64,000 bases of DNA from Trichomonas tenax (lineage: Eukaryota; Parabasalia; Trichomonadida; Trichomonadidae), in assembly GCA_023091735.1 (NCBI GenBank), contig JALKBU010000080.1, positions 27,177 to 91,176 on the forward strand, written 5' to 3'. The notes beneath the pieces are model-generated. The model ran no database searches. It worked only from the letters and a program-made list of their open reading frames with translations, and had not been told where the DNA came from. Of the stretch, positions 9,929 to 19,737 are shown piece by piece (positions within the stretch are counted from its first letter, which is position 1; each line of letters starts with the position of its first letter). Made by a program: the position numbers and the translations under genes.

Positions 9929-10986
9929 ACTATTCATTGAAGCGCCATTCAGCACCTATTAACCAAATCGATATAAGCCAGGATATGAACTACATGGTTA
10001 CAGCTTCTATCGATGGATGCGTTGGAATAACAGATTTAATCACAAGAGAAACAAAATTCGTTCAAAGCTATCAAGATCCATTTTATGGGTGCTCGATATC
10101 ACCAAATTCGCAATTAATCGCAAGTTGTACAAACAGCGGCAACATTATGATTTGCAGCACTGCACAGAAGAAAGAAATATCTTCGTTCAAGGCACATCAG
10201 CAAATTGCAAGGACTGTTTGTTGGTCTCCTGATGGACAATACATCGTTACTGGTTCAAACGATAAAACAGCAGCAATTTGGTCCTTAAACAAATTTACAA
10301 AGCGCCGCACATTGTCAGCAATGAAGGGATGGGTGAGAGACATCAAGTGGATCAACAACTTAATCGCTATTGCAGGCAATGATGCTAATATTTATATTTA
10401 CGATCAAAGGAACTCAAAACCTGTATATACAATTCCAACACTCAGCTCAGCTGATATTTCCTCTATTTCATTCCACAGTGGAGGAACTTGCATCGCTACT
10501 GGTTCATTTGATCACTCAGTTAAAATTTGGGATTTGAGAACAGAAACGCTCCTTCAAAAGCACTCAGCGCACATTGATGGTGTTACATGTGTAGCATTCA
10601 ATCCATATAATGAAGAGCTTTTAAGTGTTGGAAGAGATGGATATGCGAGATTGTGGGATTTGAAGATCGCTGACATTGCAGCAACTTTCAATCACCACGA
10701 TGGATACGCTCTCGGTTGTTGTTGGCTTCCATCTGCACGCGGTTTCGTTACATCTGGCGAAGATAGAAAAATCTGTGCTTACAGGCTTGAAGACAAGCCA
10801 ATCGATCCTAATTCTTTGGGAATGGATGATGGCGATATATTCGCTTCTATTGAAAGAATGCAGCAAGAAATCACTTCATTAGCTGTTACAATGAAGAAGT
10901 TAGATGACAGACTTCTTTTGCAGGAAGAAAAACTTCAATGGCTCCAAGATATTGACTGCTCCAAGCTTAGAAAGAATCGTAATTAG
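9916..10986 (+). CDS. POC1-like centriolar WD40-repeat protein
   Basis: A 356-residue protein starting at the ATG at 9916. It has about seven WD40 repeats across residues 1-300, with classic repeat ends such as TGSNDKTAAIWSL, TGSFDHSVKIWDL and SVGRDGYARLWDL and GH-like starts (AHIDGVTCVAF). A C-terminal coiled coil follows (about 310-350, ERMQQEITSLAVTMKKLDDR). A seven-bladed propeller plus a short C-terminal coiled coil is the layout of POC1, which stabilises centriole and basal-body triplet microtubules. Trichomonads have several basal bodies, so the role fits. Generic WD40 identity is certain; POC1 orthology is likely but not proven, because other propeller-coiled-coil proteins exist. Confidence 0.8.
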   Translation: MWKLDYSLKRHSAPINQIDISQDMNYMVTASIDGCVGITDLITRETKFVQSYQDPFYGCSISPNSQLIASCTNSGNIMICSTAQKKEISSFKAHQQIARTVCWSPDGQYIVTGSNDKTAAIWSLNKFTKRRTLSAMKGWVRDIKWINNLIAIAGNDANIYIYDQRNSKPVYTIPTLSSADISSISFHSGGTCIATGSFDHSVKIWDLRTETLLQKHSAHIDGVTCVAFNPYNEELLSVGRDGYARLWDLKIADIAATFNHHDGYALGCCWLPSARGFVTSGEDRKICAYRLEDKPIDPNSLGMDDGDIFASIERMQQEITSLAVTMKKLDDRLLLQEEKLQWLQDIDCSKLRKNRN

Positions 10987-11281
10987 ATTTATATTTTTAT
11001 TATCTTGTTATTATGTAAAGATTGCTGTATTTGTACAATGCTCGGGATGGACTTTCTGTTTCATAACGTTTTCGCAGAAGTCAAAAGGTTTTATATCAAA
11101 AAATTAATTGTTAAAAAATTAGGTTTTCATGTTGCATTATTAATTATTTTCAGGAGGTGTTTTAAATGCATCATAGATATATGTTGTAAATCGCTTCTGT
11201 AAAATTATTTTAGGATATTATTTCAATTAAATCGAGTACATTTTAATAATACACCAATTCCGATATCGCAAACAAATAGAT

Positions 11282-11800
11282 TTAGCATGGGTTTGGTGGA
11301 TAAAGCTTTTCGACGCTTGCCATATTAGGCGGTGGTGGAATCGTTGGAGCTTCTTGCTCAACATTTTCCGTGAGAGTCCTTTTGCTCTCATTAATCATAT
11401 TCTCAAATAACGCCATCTTTTCGGCGACAATCGGTTTATCAACTTTCGTTTCGAGGACAAATGATAAAGCAATGTAAATTTGGTCTAAAACTTCAGTGCG
11501 AGTTGTTACAGCAACGCAATCCTTCTGAAAATATAAAGCTAAATATCTTGTTTTCGCATCATCATTTGTTGTCTCTTCCTTTAAATCTGTAATTCCTTGA
11601 TATATTCTGTCGCCTTGAATTTCGACATTTTTGTTGTTTTCCGGAGAAATTCTGATTTTTGTCGAAATAGCGTTTTTCCAGTTCTTGACTTTATTTCCAT
11701 CGCGCATAAACTGTATGTCGTTCCAGGACATGCACTGTGATATGAAATAGCGCCTGATATAGAACTCAGGGGCTTGGAATTGATCAAAAGCTTTCTTCAT
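11282..11800 (-). CDS. Hypothetical protein with proline-rich tail
   Basis: A 172-residue protein starting with ATG at 11800, with a canonical-looking initiator TCATTTG just upstream (11804-11810), which supports both the gene and the start. The sequence is mixed alpha/beta in the first 130 residues and ends in a Pro-rich segment (APTIPPPPNMASVEKLYPPN). There is no signal peptide, membrane helix or recognised domain. I do not recognise the family. The PPPP segment could be an SH3/EVH1/profilin ligand, but this is inference. It sits convergently with the POC1-like gene, 295 bases away. Confidence 0.75.
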   Translation of the reverse strand: MKKAFDQFQAPEFYIRRYFISQCMSWNDIQFMRDGNKVKNWKNAISTKIRISPENNKNVEIQGDRIYQGITDLKEETTNDDAKTRYLALYFQKDCVAVTTRTEVLDQIYIALSFVLETKVDKPIVAEKMALFENMINESKRTLTENVEQEAPTIPPPPNMASVEKLYPPNPC

Positions 11801-11803
11801 TTA

Positions 11804-11810
11804 CAAATGA
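11804..11810 (-). promoter_or_regulatory. Initiator element (TCATTTG)
   Basis: TCATTTG on the minus strand, three bases before the ATG at 11800. It is close to the trichomonad Inr consensus TCA(Py)T(A/T), at which transcription starts a few bases before the initiation codon. Confidence 0.5.
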
Positions 11811-12858
11811 TGGAAAAATTGACATTTCACTTTTATTCTTTGGGATTTTTCAATCGGACGACGAAAATAGAGTTTTCATGATATAGTGACCCTATTTTTA
11901 AGGAAATCAAACGGATCCACGAAATAATTTAATAACCTTATTTTTTATAATGTTTTATTAATGGTTATTAATAACATTTGAATAATTTCTTCTTTCATAC
12001 TTGAAAGTGCCTAATGATTATATGCTAACACATGTTCTTGATTTTTATTATTTCAATATTTGATTCTATTGTTTGTATTTGCTATTTTGTTTCAGCATTA
12101 TCATTGCTAACTATGGTAAATCCAAAATGTATTTACCATTGAACATGATTTATTGTAACAGACAATATTCTTTATATTTTTGAGCAGCATATTGATAATT
12201 GAACCCAATATTCATGAAAACAATGTACAAGTTGATAATTCATGACAAAAACTGTTTTCCTATATAATTCACATTGTTTTGTGAAATTAAGCCACATATT
12301 TGAATATGAGTTGGTGATGATTGATTCAACTTAATTTATTCAAAGATTAAAGCAAAACTTCAGAACAAGAATATAAGAACCATGTAGGGTTTATCCAGCA
12401 GATTTCTTACTCAAGAGTTGAGCAGATAAATATCTTCCATTTCTTTATTTGAGAGCGCCAAAATTAATGCTGAAAAAATTGAAATTGTCGTAAAATATCT
12501 TGCTGATCAACAATCACGAATCGCATGGTTTAAAATGGTTGTGATATAATAACTTATTGGAAAAAGAGCATAGGAAATTTTCATGTTTTCAAAATTTGAA
12601 ATTTTGATAAGACAAAATGATTTAGTGCTTTTATAATAAATAAGCTTTCCGTATCATAGATATTATGATCACAATGATGCCTTCAATAATCACGCACAAG
12701 AGATTTTAGAATTTTTCCATTAACCGTATTAATCGGCCCAATACTTTATCATATGATAGAATTTCAAGAGTTGAATCCATCGATAGAAGTAAGAGCAATT
12801 TAATCCTCCGGAATTGCGTTTTTAAAAGCCACCCAACAAAATATTTTAATAACTCATA
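11811..12858. other. AT-rich gene-free stretch
   Basis: No ORF or RNA gene can be supported between the small hypothetical gene and the left target duplication of the TIR element at 12876. Composition is uniformly AT-rich. Confidence 0.6.
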
Positions 12859-12875
12859 ATCTTCATAGTCCAAAT

Positions 12876-14613
12876 TGTTGTGAACGGAAATGAGAGCTCA
12901 AAAGGTGACGTGTTTACATGGCAGATTTGTAATTTTTGACACATAAATTTCGTTCATAAAAAAGGGGCTGCACCTAAAAAATCAAGAATTCGCTTAATCT
13001 CGATTTGTTGCTACAAGAATGTGAATCTAGAAGAAATTTAAGGTTCAATTGGATTGTTTGGTTTGTAATTACTTATTGAATCTTCAATAAGGTATGAAAG
13101 CTGTCTTTAACTGCTTGCATGCATTGTATTGCACCTTAATAGTTGTGTAGAATTGAAAAACCGGAATGTTTCCTACTTAAAAGTGACAAATGATGCGCTC
13201 ATTAACGAGGGCGTTTCACCACAATATATTTGTATTTATTGGATAGATCTAGGGTATAGTATATTCACATGCATATGATGTATCATTCCATTCAATAGTT
13301 AGTCAATAGAGCTGTGCATAGTCCGAGCTAGTATCGCTTATTGTTGACCGATGACAATATGACTCAATGAGAGAAACTATTCCAAAATGCTATCTGCGAA
13401 AACTTTTATGGTATCTATACATATATGTGTTACCTTTAGATAAATATTATAATGGTTGTTCTGTATTTTTATACGATAGGTGAAATTTGATAATAAATTT
13501 GTCATTGATTTTGCCAATATGCATATTACGCATTACAACTTAATATAATATAATGCTATGTGTGCGTATTTTTATTATGCACACTTTAGTTGTGGAGAAA
13601 TTAAAGCTCAAATATCGAAAATTGACAGCTTTAATGCACTCAAAGATGTATATTTCTAGGATCACCTCAACATCATCTCTTTGATATATCATATATATAT
13701 GATTGTGATTTATCTATGTATTTGCATATTTATCTTTTTTGCATCGCATATAAAAAGTTATCTCGGTCATAGTTTGTCCGAGCGCAAAATAATTTGATTT
13801 AATTGCAAAAAAAGCATTTAAGATGAGTTATAACTATGTAAGTTTAGCATTATACTGATAAAGATCAATTGAAATCCGTATTTAAAGTTTGAATGCAAAT
13901 ATCTTCATAATGGCTTGTCTAGGGAAACTGAGTACTTTCGGTTCTTTTCAAATTTTCTTGCTCTATTCTTCTCAATTTAATAAACTTTTCAAATTTAGCC
14001 ACAAAAAAGAGTCATCATTATTTTTGGGAGAATAACACACAGCGCTTATGTGTGAACACTTGGAATACTTTTTTTCCAAAAAAGCTAAAAAGCATATTTG
14101 TGATTAGATTTACTTATTTATCATCGACAACAACATATTTTACGTTATAAAAATGCTATACAATGGGAATATAATATATTATAATGAATAAAACACATCA
14201 TGGCAAATCAATGTTTTTGATGCAAGATATATCTAATATTTTAATGAAATATAGACTTTGTTAGCTAATTCTTTAATATATCATGCACAACGGGATTTTG
14301 TACATTGGGGTTCAATAACTTCGCAAGAAGTTAATCCAGTGAGTTAAAAAACAAGTTTCGCCGAGTATGCGTATAAAAATTTAATTGCCCTCTTCATAAT
14401 GAAAATTTGATATTAAAATTTTCTTGAAAATGCGGCTATTTTTGTATTTAGGGGATCATTTCCGTTCACTGCAGCATAACATTTTTTAATTTCGATATCT
14501 GGTAAAAATTGAAACCTCGCCCCTGTTTTTTTGCTATATAATTTACATGCCAATAATGGTAAATCTGCCATGTAAACATATCGCTTTTTGAGCTCTCATT
14601 TCCGTTCACTACA
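12876..14613. mobile_element. 1738-bp non-coding TIR element A with 17-bp target duplication
   Basis: Terminal inverted repeats of 53 bp (12876-12928 and 14561-14613) match at 48 of 53 positions. The left end is TGTTGTGAACGG; the right end read inward is TGTAGTGAACGG. The element is flanked by 17-base direct repeats at 12859-12875 and 14614-14630 (core TTCATAGTCCAAAT) that agree at 16 of 17 positions, read as a target-site duplication. Within the TIR lies GTGACGTGTTTACATGGCA at 12905-12923, shared with element B at 39354-39806. The interior holds no ORF of note, so the element is non-autonomous. A second CCGTTCACTG-type word near 14463 suggests some internal reuse of end sequence. The superfamily is unknown. 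Confidence 0.8.
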
Positions 14614-14922
14614 ATTTTCATAGTCCAAATAATGCTTTCTGAATTTGATTGAATGCTTCACAAAATTTAATGAATTTCTCCAAAATAATCCCATTTTCGA
14701 TAAATAATCCATCCGCAAAACCTCAACAAAAATTTTGCTGTATCTTTCAGAATTTTTTGTTGTTGGCTGTCAAAAAATCGAATTTTTCTAAATTTATTAT
14801 CTATGACTACAGAGATCCATAAATATCATATTTTTTGATTTCGATGTTTTGATTGAAAAAAAATTATTTTCATTTTTGATTTTAACGAACGAATGACAAC
14901 GATCTTAGACAAACTACAGTAA

Positions 14923-15725
14923 ATGTTCAATGCAACAACACTGGAAACTCCTCTTGTTGATGTTACATCGAAGAGAATGGTCTTTTACTATCCCTGCACG
15001 AGCATTTTTACATGTGCGCCTTACGAAATACATTTAGAGCCCGACTTATGCAGATTCGAACTCTGGGATGCCCAGGGAGGTGATGCAAAATACAAGAACA
15101 GTGGTACAATGAGACCCAACTCTGGTGGAAAAGAAGCGTACGTTAGAGGTGATATAAATCTAAATCGATCATTAACCTTATTCATGTATCTCGGCGCTAA
15201 AGGACTGTATCAAACATGTGAAGGTTATCGTGTTCGTAGCTATGGTGGCTGAAATGGAGGTGGAACAACTGGTGTAGACTTAGAAGAGAGTTCTGACCCT
15301 GAAAGTGGGGCGGGTGGGGGTGGTGCAGTCGACTTAAGGTTAACTTACTTCAATATGAATAATATCAATTATTCAATAGAATTTGAAAGATCAATCAAGA
15401 GCAGAATCATGGTTGCTGGGGGCTCTTGCGGTGGAGTCTGCCATCTAGTGAACATCCATTCCCGACTTATGCATGGCCATATGGTGGTGCATGTGGCGGT
15501 TTGGAAGCACCAAATGTGACAGATCGTTCAGTTGGAGGAACTCAAACACAAGGATTGTTAAATCTTGATTTCAATATTGGAAATGATCAGAAGTCCAAAA
15601 CTAAAGTTGATGTTCCAATTGTTATAACAGTTAATGTCGTCTTAATAGTTATTTTCATCAAGAAATCAAAAGGAAAAGGCAAAGATGAGGATACAGAAGA
15701 GACTGTTTTCAAAACAGTTGTTTAA
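14923..15725 (+). pseudogene. Glycine-rich (ALK/LTK GRD-like) surface protein, broken
   Basis: The first frame (14923-15252) encodes the trichomonad glycine-rich family start (PCTSIFTCAPYEIHLEPD, then FELWDAQGGDAKY). It is stopped by TGA at 15250-15252. The same frame resumes with a glycine-rich segment (SGAGGGGAVDLRLTYF, later SRIMVAGGSCGG) to about 15425. There a frameshift moves coding into the frame running to 15725, which carries PYGGACGGLEAPN, a transmembrane helix (VPIVITVNVVLIVIF) and a Lys-rich cytoplasmic tail. Intact members are longer type I membrane proteins with a glycine-rich lectin-like ectodomain. This copy has one stop, one frameshift and apparent internal shortening, and no signal peptide. 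Confidence 0.8.
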
Positions 15726-15762
15726 CTAAATAAAACTTTATTATAATAATAACATTTATAGA

Positions 15763-18660
15763 TTAAAACTTTATAAGATCGCAGTTTTGAACATAGCACA
15801 AACGTGATTTCTTAAATGTATCAATCATTGTTGAGCCATATCTCAATGGTTGGTCTGAGATGATTTGTGAAATGGTATTGTTCATGAATGACGCTATTAC
15901 TGTTCCTGTAGTACCATATGGTATTGTTCCTGTTCTCGATATTACACAAATGTGATCTCCAATATTAAACTTATGAGCAGCTGTTGATCCTTCAAATGCA
16001 AATTCTGTAAGATTAACCGTCTTTGTTTCGTTGAGCAACACATCTTGTTTTTGGAATTGCTCAACTGCTGCTTCTAAGTTCTGATATGTTCTTGTTGAAA
16101 CGGAAAATGTATATAATGGCTTCATCACGGCTCTGTATCCGGGGCTTATCTCGCTGACATACTCTGCAATTCTTCTGTTGAACTCGTTTGCATCATCTCC
16201 TTTTGCATCAAGGAAATCCTGATAGCTGTCATTAAGATTAGTGACACTATTAGCAGCTTTGACAATTGACATAATTTCATCTCCTAAAAATGTTATATAT
16301 TGCATTATGTTTTCTTCAAGAGACTTAGTAATGAAAATTTCGCTCTTTTTTGATTTAACATATCCTTCGGCGCCTTTACTCTTTTTGAGAACCTTCATTC
16401 CAATGTTCCTACCAAACTTAGGAGGTGTTATTGAGCCCATAAGAAACTTAATTGATTTTTCTGGTATGCTAAGCGTATTTGCGACAGATCCGATGCTAAC
16501 CCAATCAGAATCATTGTTAAGGATAGCGGCAAGATTATTATTAAAAGATCTCTGAATCAATTGAACCTGTGCTTTAGAGCCTTTGATATCTTTAATTTCG
16601 CAAAGATTTGGGGCAAATTTTCCTTTAGCAATAAACGCCTTCATTCCTGGAGCGAGTCTAAACTTTGTAGGTTCAGCAATATCATTCATATAATCAGGGA
16701 ATATAGACATTGGAGCTGTATGGACTAAAGGATACATTGCTTCTGATCCCCATGCATATTGCGTATGTTTGAAGTTTGTGTATTCTATTGGACGTGCTTT
16801 AACAGTAATTTTTGGCTTGTTTTGGAATGTGAGACACGGTGTTTCAGCGAAATTGTATGGCTCTGGTGTATTGATAACATTCGTGACTAATGCTGGCATG
16901 AAGAATGGATAATCAACAAGAATGACTTTTCCTTTAAGGCCAGAGAAATTACCAGGATTCGGAGGTTCTTTTGTCTTAAGTGTTGCTTCGATAGTCAGCC
17001 TGAGATCTGAAGTGATTCCAGGACGATTGATAACTCTAATATTCAATGGAAGAGAATCAAATGATGGGAATATAGAGTTGACCGTTGATTTCTTGAAGTC
17101 AAACTTCAATGAAGTATCGATTTCAGCCACAGGTGAACCAGGATTGAAAATAAATGGTTTTGTTATTGTATTACGTATCTTTTCTTCTCTTGTAAAGCTT
17201 GGTTCAGATTCTTGAACGATATTCATGATATTTACAAAATCTGCATATGTGAGACTCTTTGCATCACCATTCATCGCATGTCCGATAGGCGATGATGGAT
17301 CAGTCAATGCCTGCAAACACGATGGAAGGAATCTGCTGCTTTTCGCTGGTAAAGTGGAAATCAAGACTGCTAATGGTTGAGGTGGTTGTCCGAGTTCAAA
17401 CTTTGGTTCATATCCATCCATGTATTGAGAAATAACTGCTAATGGAGGTGCAATTGTATATGGATATGACCATGTCCAACTGATACATCCTTTTGAATAT
17501 AGATTTTCAACCCAAACGAAGCTGTCTAGAACTGCATAAACAATTTGTCTTATTTTAACTTCCAATTCTTCTGCAGATGAATGTGGAACGTTTTTCTTGA
17601 TGTGGTCTTTTTCAAATTGCAAAACTTTTTCGAAAGTTAATGTGGAATAATTTCTTGTTGCAATTGTAAATGATAAATCTCGAAGATAGTCCGAAAAATT
17701 CTTGAAATTATAATTATTATTCTCGATGATGAATTTTCTTTGTGGAATGCATGTTTTGCAGTAAACATCTAACGCTAAATTGAAATCACCTGAATCCAGC
17801 TTGAAATGAGGAATTGATGGTATATAATCATTTCCTAAAAAGAAACCAATTGCGCAGAAATCAGATATCACCCTGTTAAGTCTTTCTATGTCATTGTTAA
17901 CGAGCTCTGCAAGCATTAAATCTCTTAAAACGCTAATATAAATAAAAGCAAATTGGTCAGCATAAAATCTGAATGGAACTTGATTTGATTGTTTCGACAT
18001 TGTTGACCTTTCATCAGATAAACCTGCGTCGTCCTTTAAAACAGCCATTTTCTTAATTTGTATATTTAATATAATGAAAAATATATCTGCATCAGGTGAA
18101 TAGACGCAGCATGCGTAATCTTCATTCCAGTTATTTTGTGCACGCTGTTTTCTAATGAAATCCACGAGCTTATGTTCTCCTTCTCCAGGAGTGTGATATG
18201 AATCGTAAATTACGTTTGGAGTAGACCAAAATGGATCAGAATTGACTCTATCGGCTATGAATTCTGTAATTTCATTATGTAAGCGTTCCATAAATTCAGA
18301 TCCAACAGTAATTTCGTTTTTAGAGAATCCTTCATCAGAACCACGATCACTAGCCGATCTGAATCTCCTTGAACGCTGCTCTATACACTTTGCAAAAGGA
18401 GCAGGGCCATCGACTGCGATATAAAGTAATTTCGTTGGTGCAATGACGTGTACAAGTGTATCTAAGTATCTCAAAACCTCAGATATCAGTTCTTGGTTGT
18501 TTTTATCTTCCGATCCTTTGATTTGGTTTAATGCAGTATGAATAATGCAGTTAAAATCGATGAAAAAGCAGTCAAATGTCGGCTTTACACCCTTTCCGAC
18601 GTTCCTGCAGATTGAAGGGTATCGTTTCATAATCCAATTAAAAAAGCCAACAACACCCAT
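15763..18660 (-). CDS. XRN1: XRN1-type 5'-3' exoribonuclease
   Basis: A 965-residue protein. The start is taken at the ATG at 18660 (MGVVGFFNWIMKRYPS, the family N-terminus). The longer open frame begins with TTG, and an initiator TCATTAT lies 15 bases before the ATG. Catalytic signatures of the XRN nuclease are visible: FIDFNCIIH near residue 35, VDGPAPFAK near 85, HTPGEGEHK near 160, YSPDADIF near 187 and FFLGNDYIPSIPH near 275. A C-terminal SH3-like barrel (FNIGDHICVISRTG near 905) marks the cytoplasmic Xrn1 type rather than nuclear Xrn2/Rat1. The enzyme degrades decapped 5'-monophosphate mRNA. It is shorter than yeast or human Xrn1, which carry long disordered tails. Confidence 0.92.
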   Translation of the reverse strand: MGVVGFFNWIMKRYPSICRNVGKGVKPTFDCFFIDFNCIIHTALNQIKGSEDKNNQELISEVLRYLDTLVHVIAPTKLLYIAVDGPAPFAKCIEQRSRRFRSASDRGSDEGFSKNEITVGSEFMERLHNEITEFIADRVNSDPFWSTPNVIYDSYHTPGEGEHKLVDFIRKQRAQNNWNEDYACCVYSPDADIFFIILNIQIKKMAVLKDDAGLSDERSTMSKQSNQVPFRFYADQFAFIYISVLRDLMLAELVNNDIERLNRVISDFCAIGFFLGNDYIPSIPHFKLDSGDFNLALDVYCKTCIPQRKFIIENNNYNFKNFSDYLRDLSFTIATRNYSTLTFEKVLQFEKDHIKKNVPHSSAEELEVKIRQIVYAVLDSFVWVENLYSKGCISWTWSYPYTIAPPLAVISQYMDGYEPKFELGQPPQPLAVLISTLPAKSSRFLPSCLQALTDPSSPIGHAMNGDAKSLTYADFVNIMNIVQESEPSFTREEKIRNTITKPFIFNPGSPVAEIDTSLKFDFKKSTVNSIFPSFDSLPLNIRVINRPGITSDLRLTIEATLKTKEPPNPGNFSGLKGKVILVDYPFFMPALVTNVINTPEPYNFAETPCLTFQNKPKITVKARPIEYTNFKHTQYAWGSEAMYPLVHTAPMSIFPDYMNDIAEPTKFRLAPGMKAFIAKGKFAPNLCEIKDIKGSKAQVQLIQRSFNNNLAAILNNDSDWVSIGSVANTLSIPEKSIKFLMGSITPPKFGRNIGMKVLKKSKGAEGYVKSKKSEIFITKSLEENIMQYITFLGDEIMSIVKAANSVTNLNDSYQDFLDAKGDDANEFNRRIAEYVSEISPGYRAVMKPLYTFSVSTRTYQNLEAAVEQFQKQDVLLNETKTVNLTEFAFEGSTAAHKFNIGDHICVISRTGTIPYGTTGTVIASFMNNTISQIISDQPLRYGSTMIDTFKKSRLCYVQNCDLIKF

Positions 18661-18675
18661 TTCAGAAAAAAAAAA

Positions 18676-18682
18676 ATAATGA
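18676..18682 (-). promoter_or_regulatory. Initiator element (TCATTAT) of the XRN1-type gene
   Basis: TCATTAT on the minus strand, 15 bases upstream of the ATG at 18660. It matches the trichomonad Inr consensus and decides the start against the longer TTG-initiated frame. Confidence 0.6.
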
Positions 18683-19737
18683 GAGTTGGACAAAAGTGCG
18701 CTATCGTCTTTTATATGACATGTAAAGTGTCAAATTTTTATGTTACTTAAAACCATATTTTCAATTCTCGGGCATGGCCTAATCACTAATGGTTGAACTA
18801 TGTACCTTATTGATGCAGGTTTGACTCGCACGCGCAACAAACGTTTTCTTTTTCGAAAAAACAATCTTTTGCCTCAAAAATATTGGACGGGCGTGAGTAA
18901 GATCGAGGCGCTTGCAAAGTGCCAAGTTATTGAGAGATAAAACTGTAATTGCGCCGCAGAGAATGGCCTGGAGAATTAGCCATTGCCTTCTCAACAACTT
19001 TTTTGGCTAAAAACTGGAGCAACAGATGAGGATTCAATGACATAGTGGAGCACAGCATAGCGGAGCCATTCGCTAAATTTTTTTTCAAATTGATATCACA
19101 TGTTAAGAACTAGCTGTATATTATAACTACGAGCTTTGGACTGATGGTTGACAACATCCAACTTGTAATCAAAACATTTTTTGAACAATTATGTTATTTA
19201 AAGCTCTGGTTTATCACACATTATACAATAAATCTAAAGCAAAATATGCTTATAAGATTAGTGGATCTACAGAGAATTTGAGAAAATTGTTCCAAAAATA
19301 TATTTGATGTTAGATATATAACTTTGATTTTATGAAACATGGTTATAGTAATGAATATATTTGCCTATTAAAGCTTATCACGAAGACAGATTTTTTGTTC
19401 AAAAATATATTTTGATAAGTGAAGATTAATACTATAAATTTTATCATCCAAAGTTATGTAGTGACTAATCCATGAGTATGAAGCTTTATTATAGAAAAAT
19501 TAATTGCTCAATAAATAATTTTGGATATATAAATCATGTAGCTCAAAGATCTGATGGACCAGAAAATTTTATGCATGATTTTATCTACTGAAGATTAGGT
19601 CATGAACAATATAGAAACAAATAAGAAATTATCTGATAAAATTGCATTTTCCGGTGTAAATAGACTTAAAATTGTATGGAATGATCAAATATCCAGTCGC
19701 AAAGTGCTATTGTAAATTTTGAAAATTTTGAGAAAAA
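18683..19737. other. Intergenic region with a TGACATGTAAA motif and a GC-richer block
   Basis: TGACATGTAAAGTGTCAAA lies near 18717-18735, upstream of the XRN1-type gene. A GC-richer block at about 18770-19000 contains tRNA-promoter-like words (TGGCCTAAT... and GGTTTGACTCG), but no cloverleaf can be folded from it. The 72-codon minus ORF in this block has no supporting feature. The rest is AT-rich and featureless. Confidence 0.5.

Noticed and set aside
18772..18842. tRNA-like A-box and B-box words (TGGCCTAAT..., GGTTTGACTCG)
   Set aside because: Acceptor and T stems do not pair and no cloverleaf can be drawn; possibly a tRNA-derived SINE relic at most.
18779..18997. 72-codon minus ORF between the XRN1-type and coiled-coil genes
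   Set aside because: No protein-like features; overlaps the GC-richer tRNA-like block.
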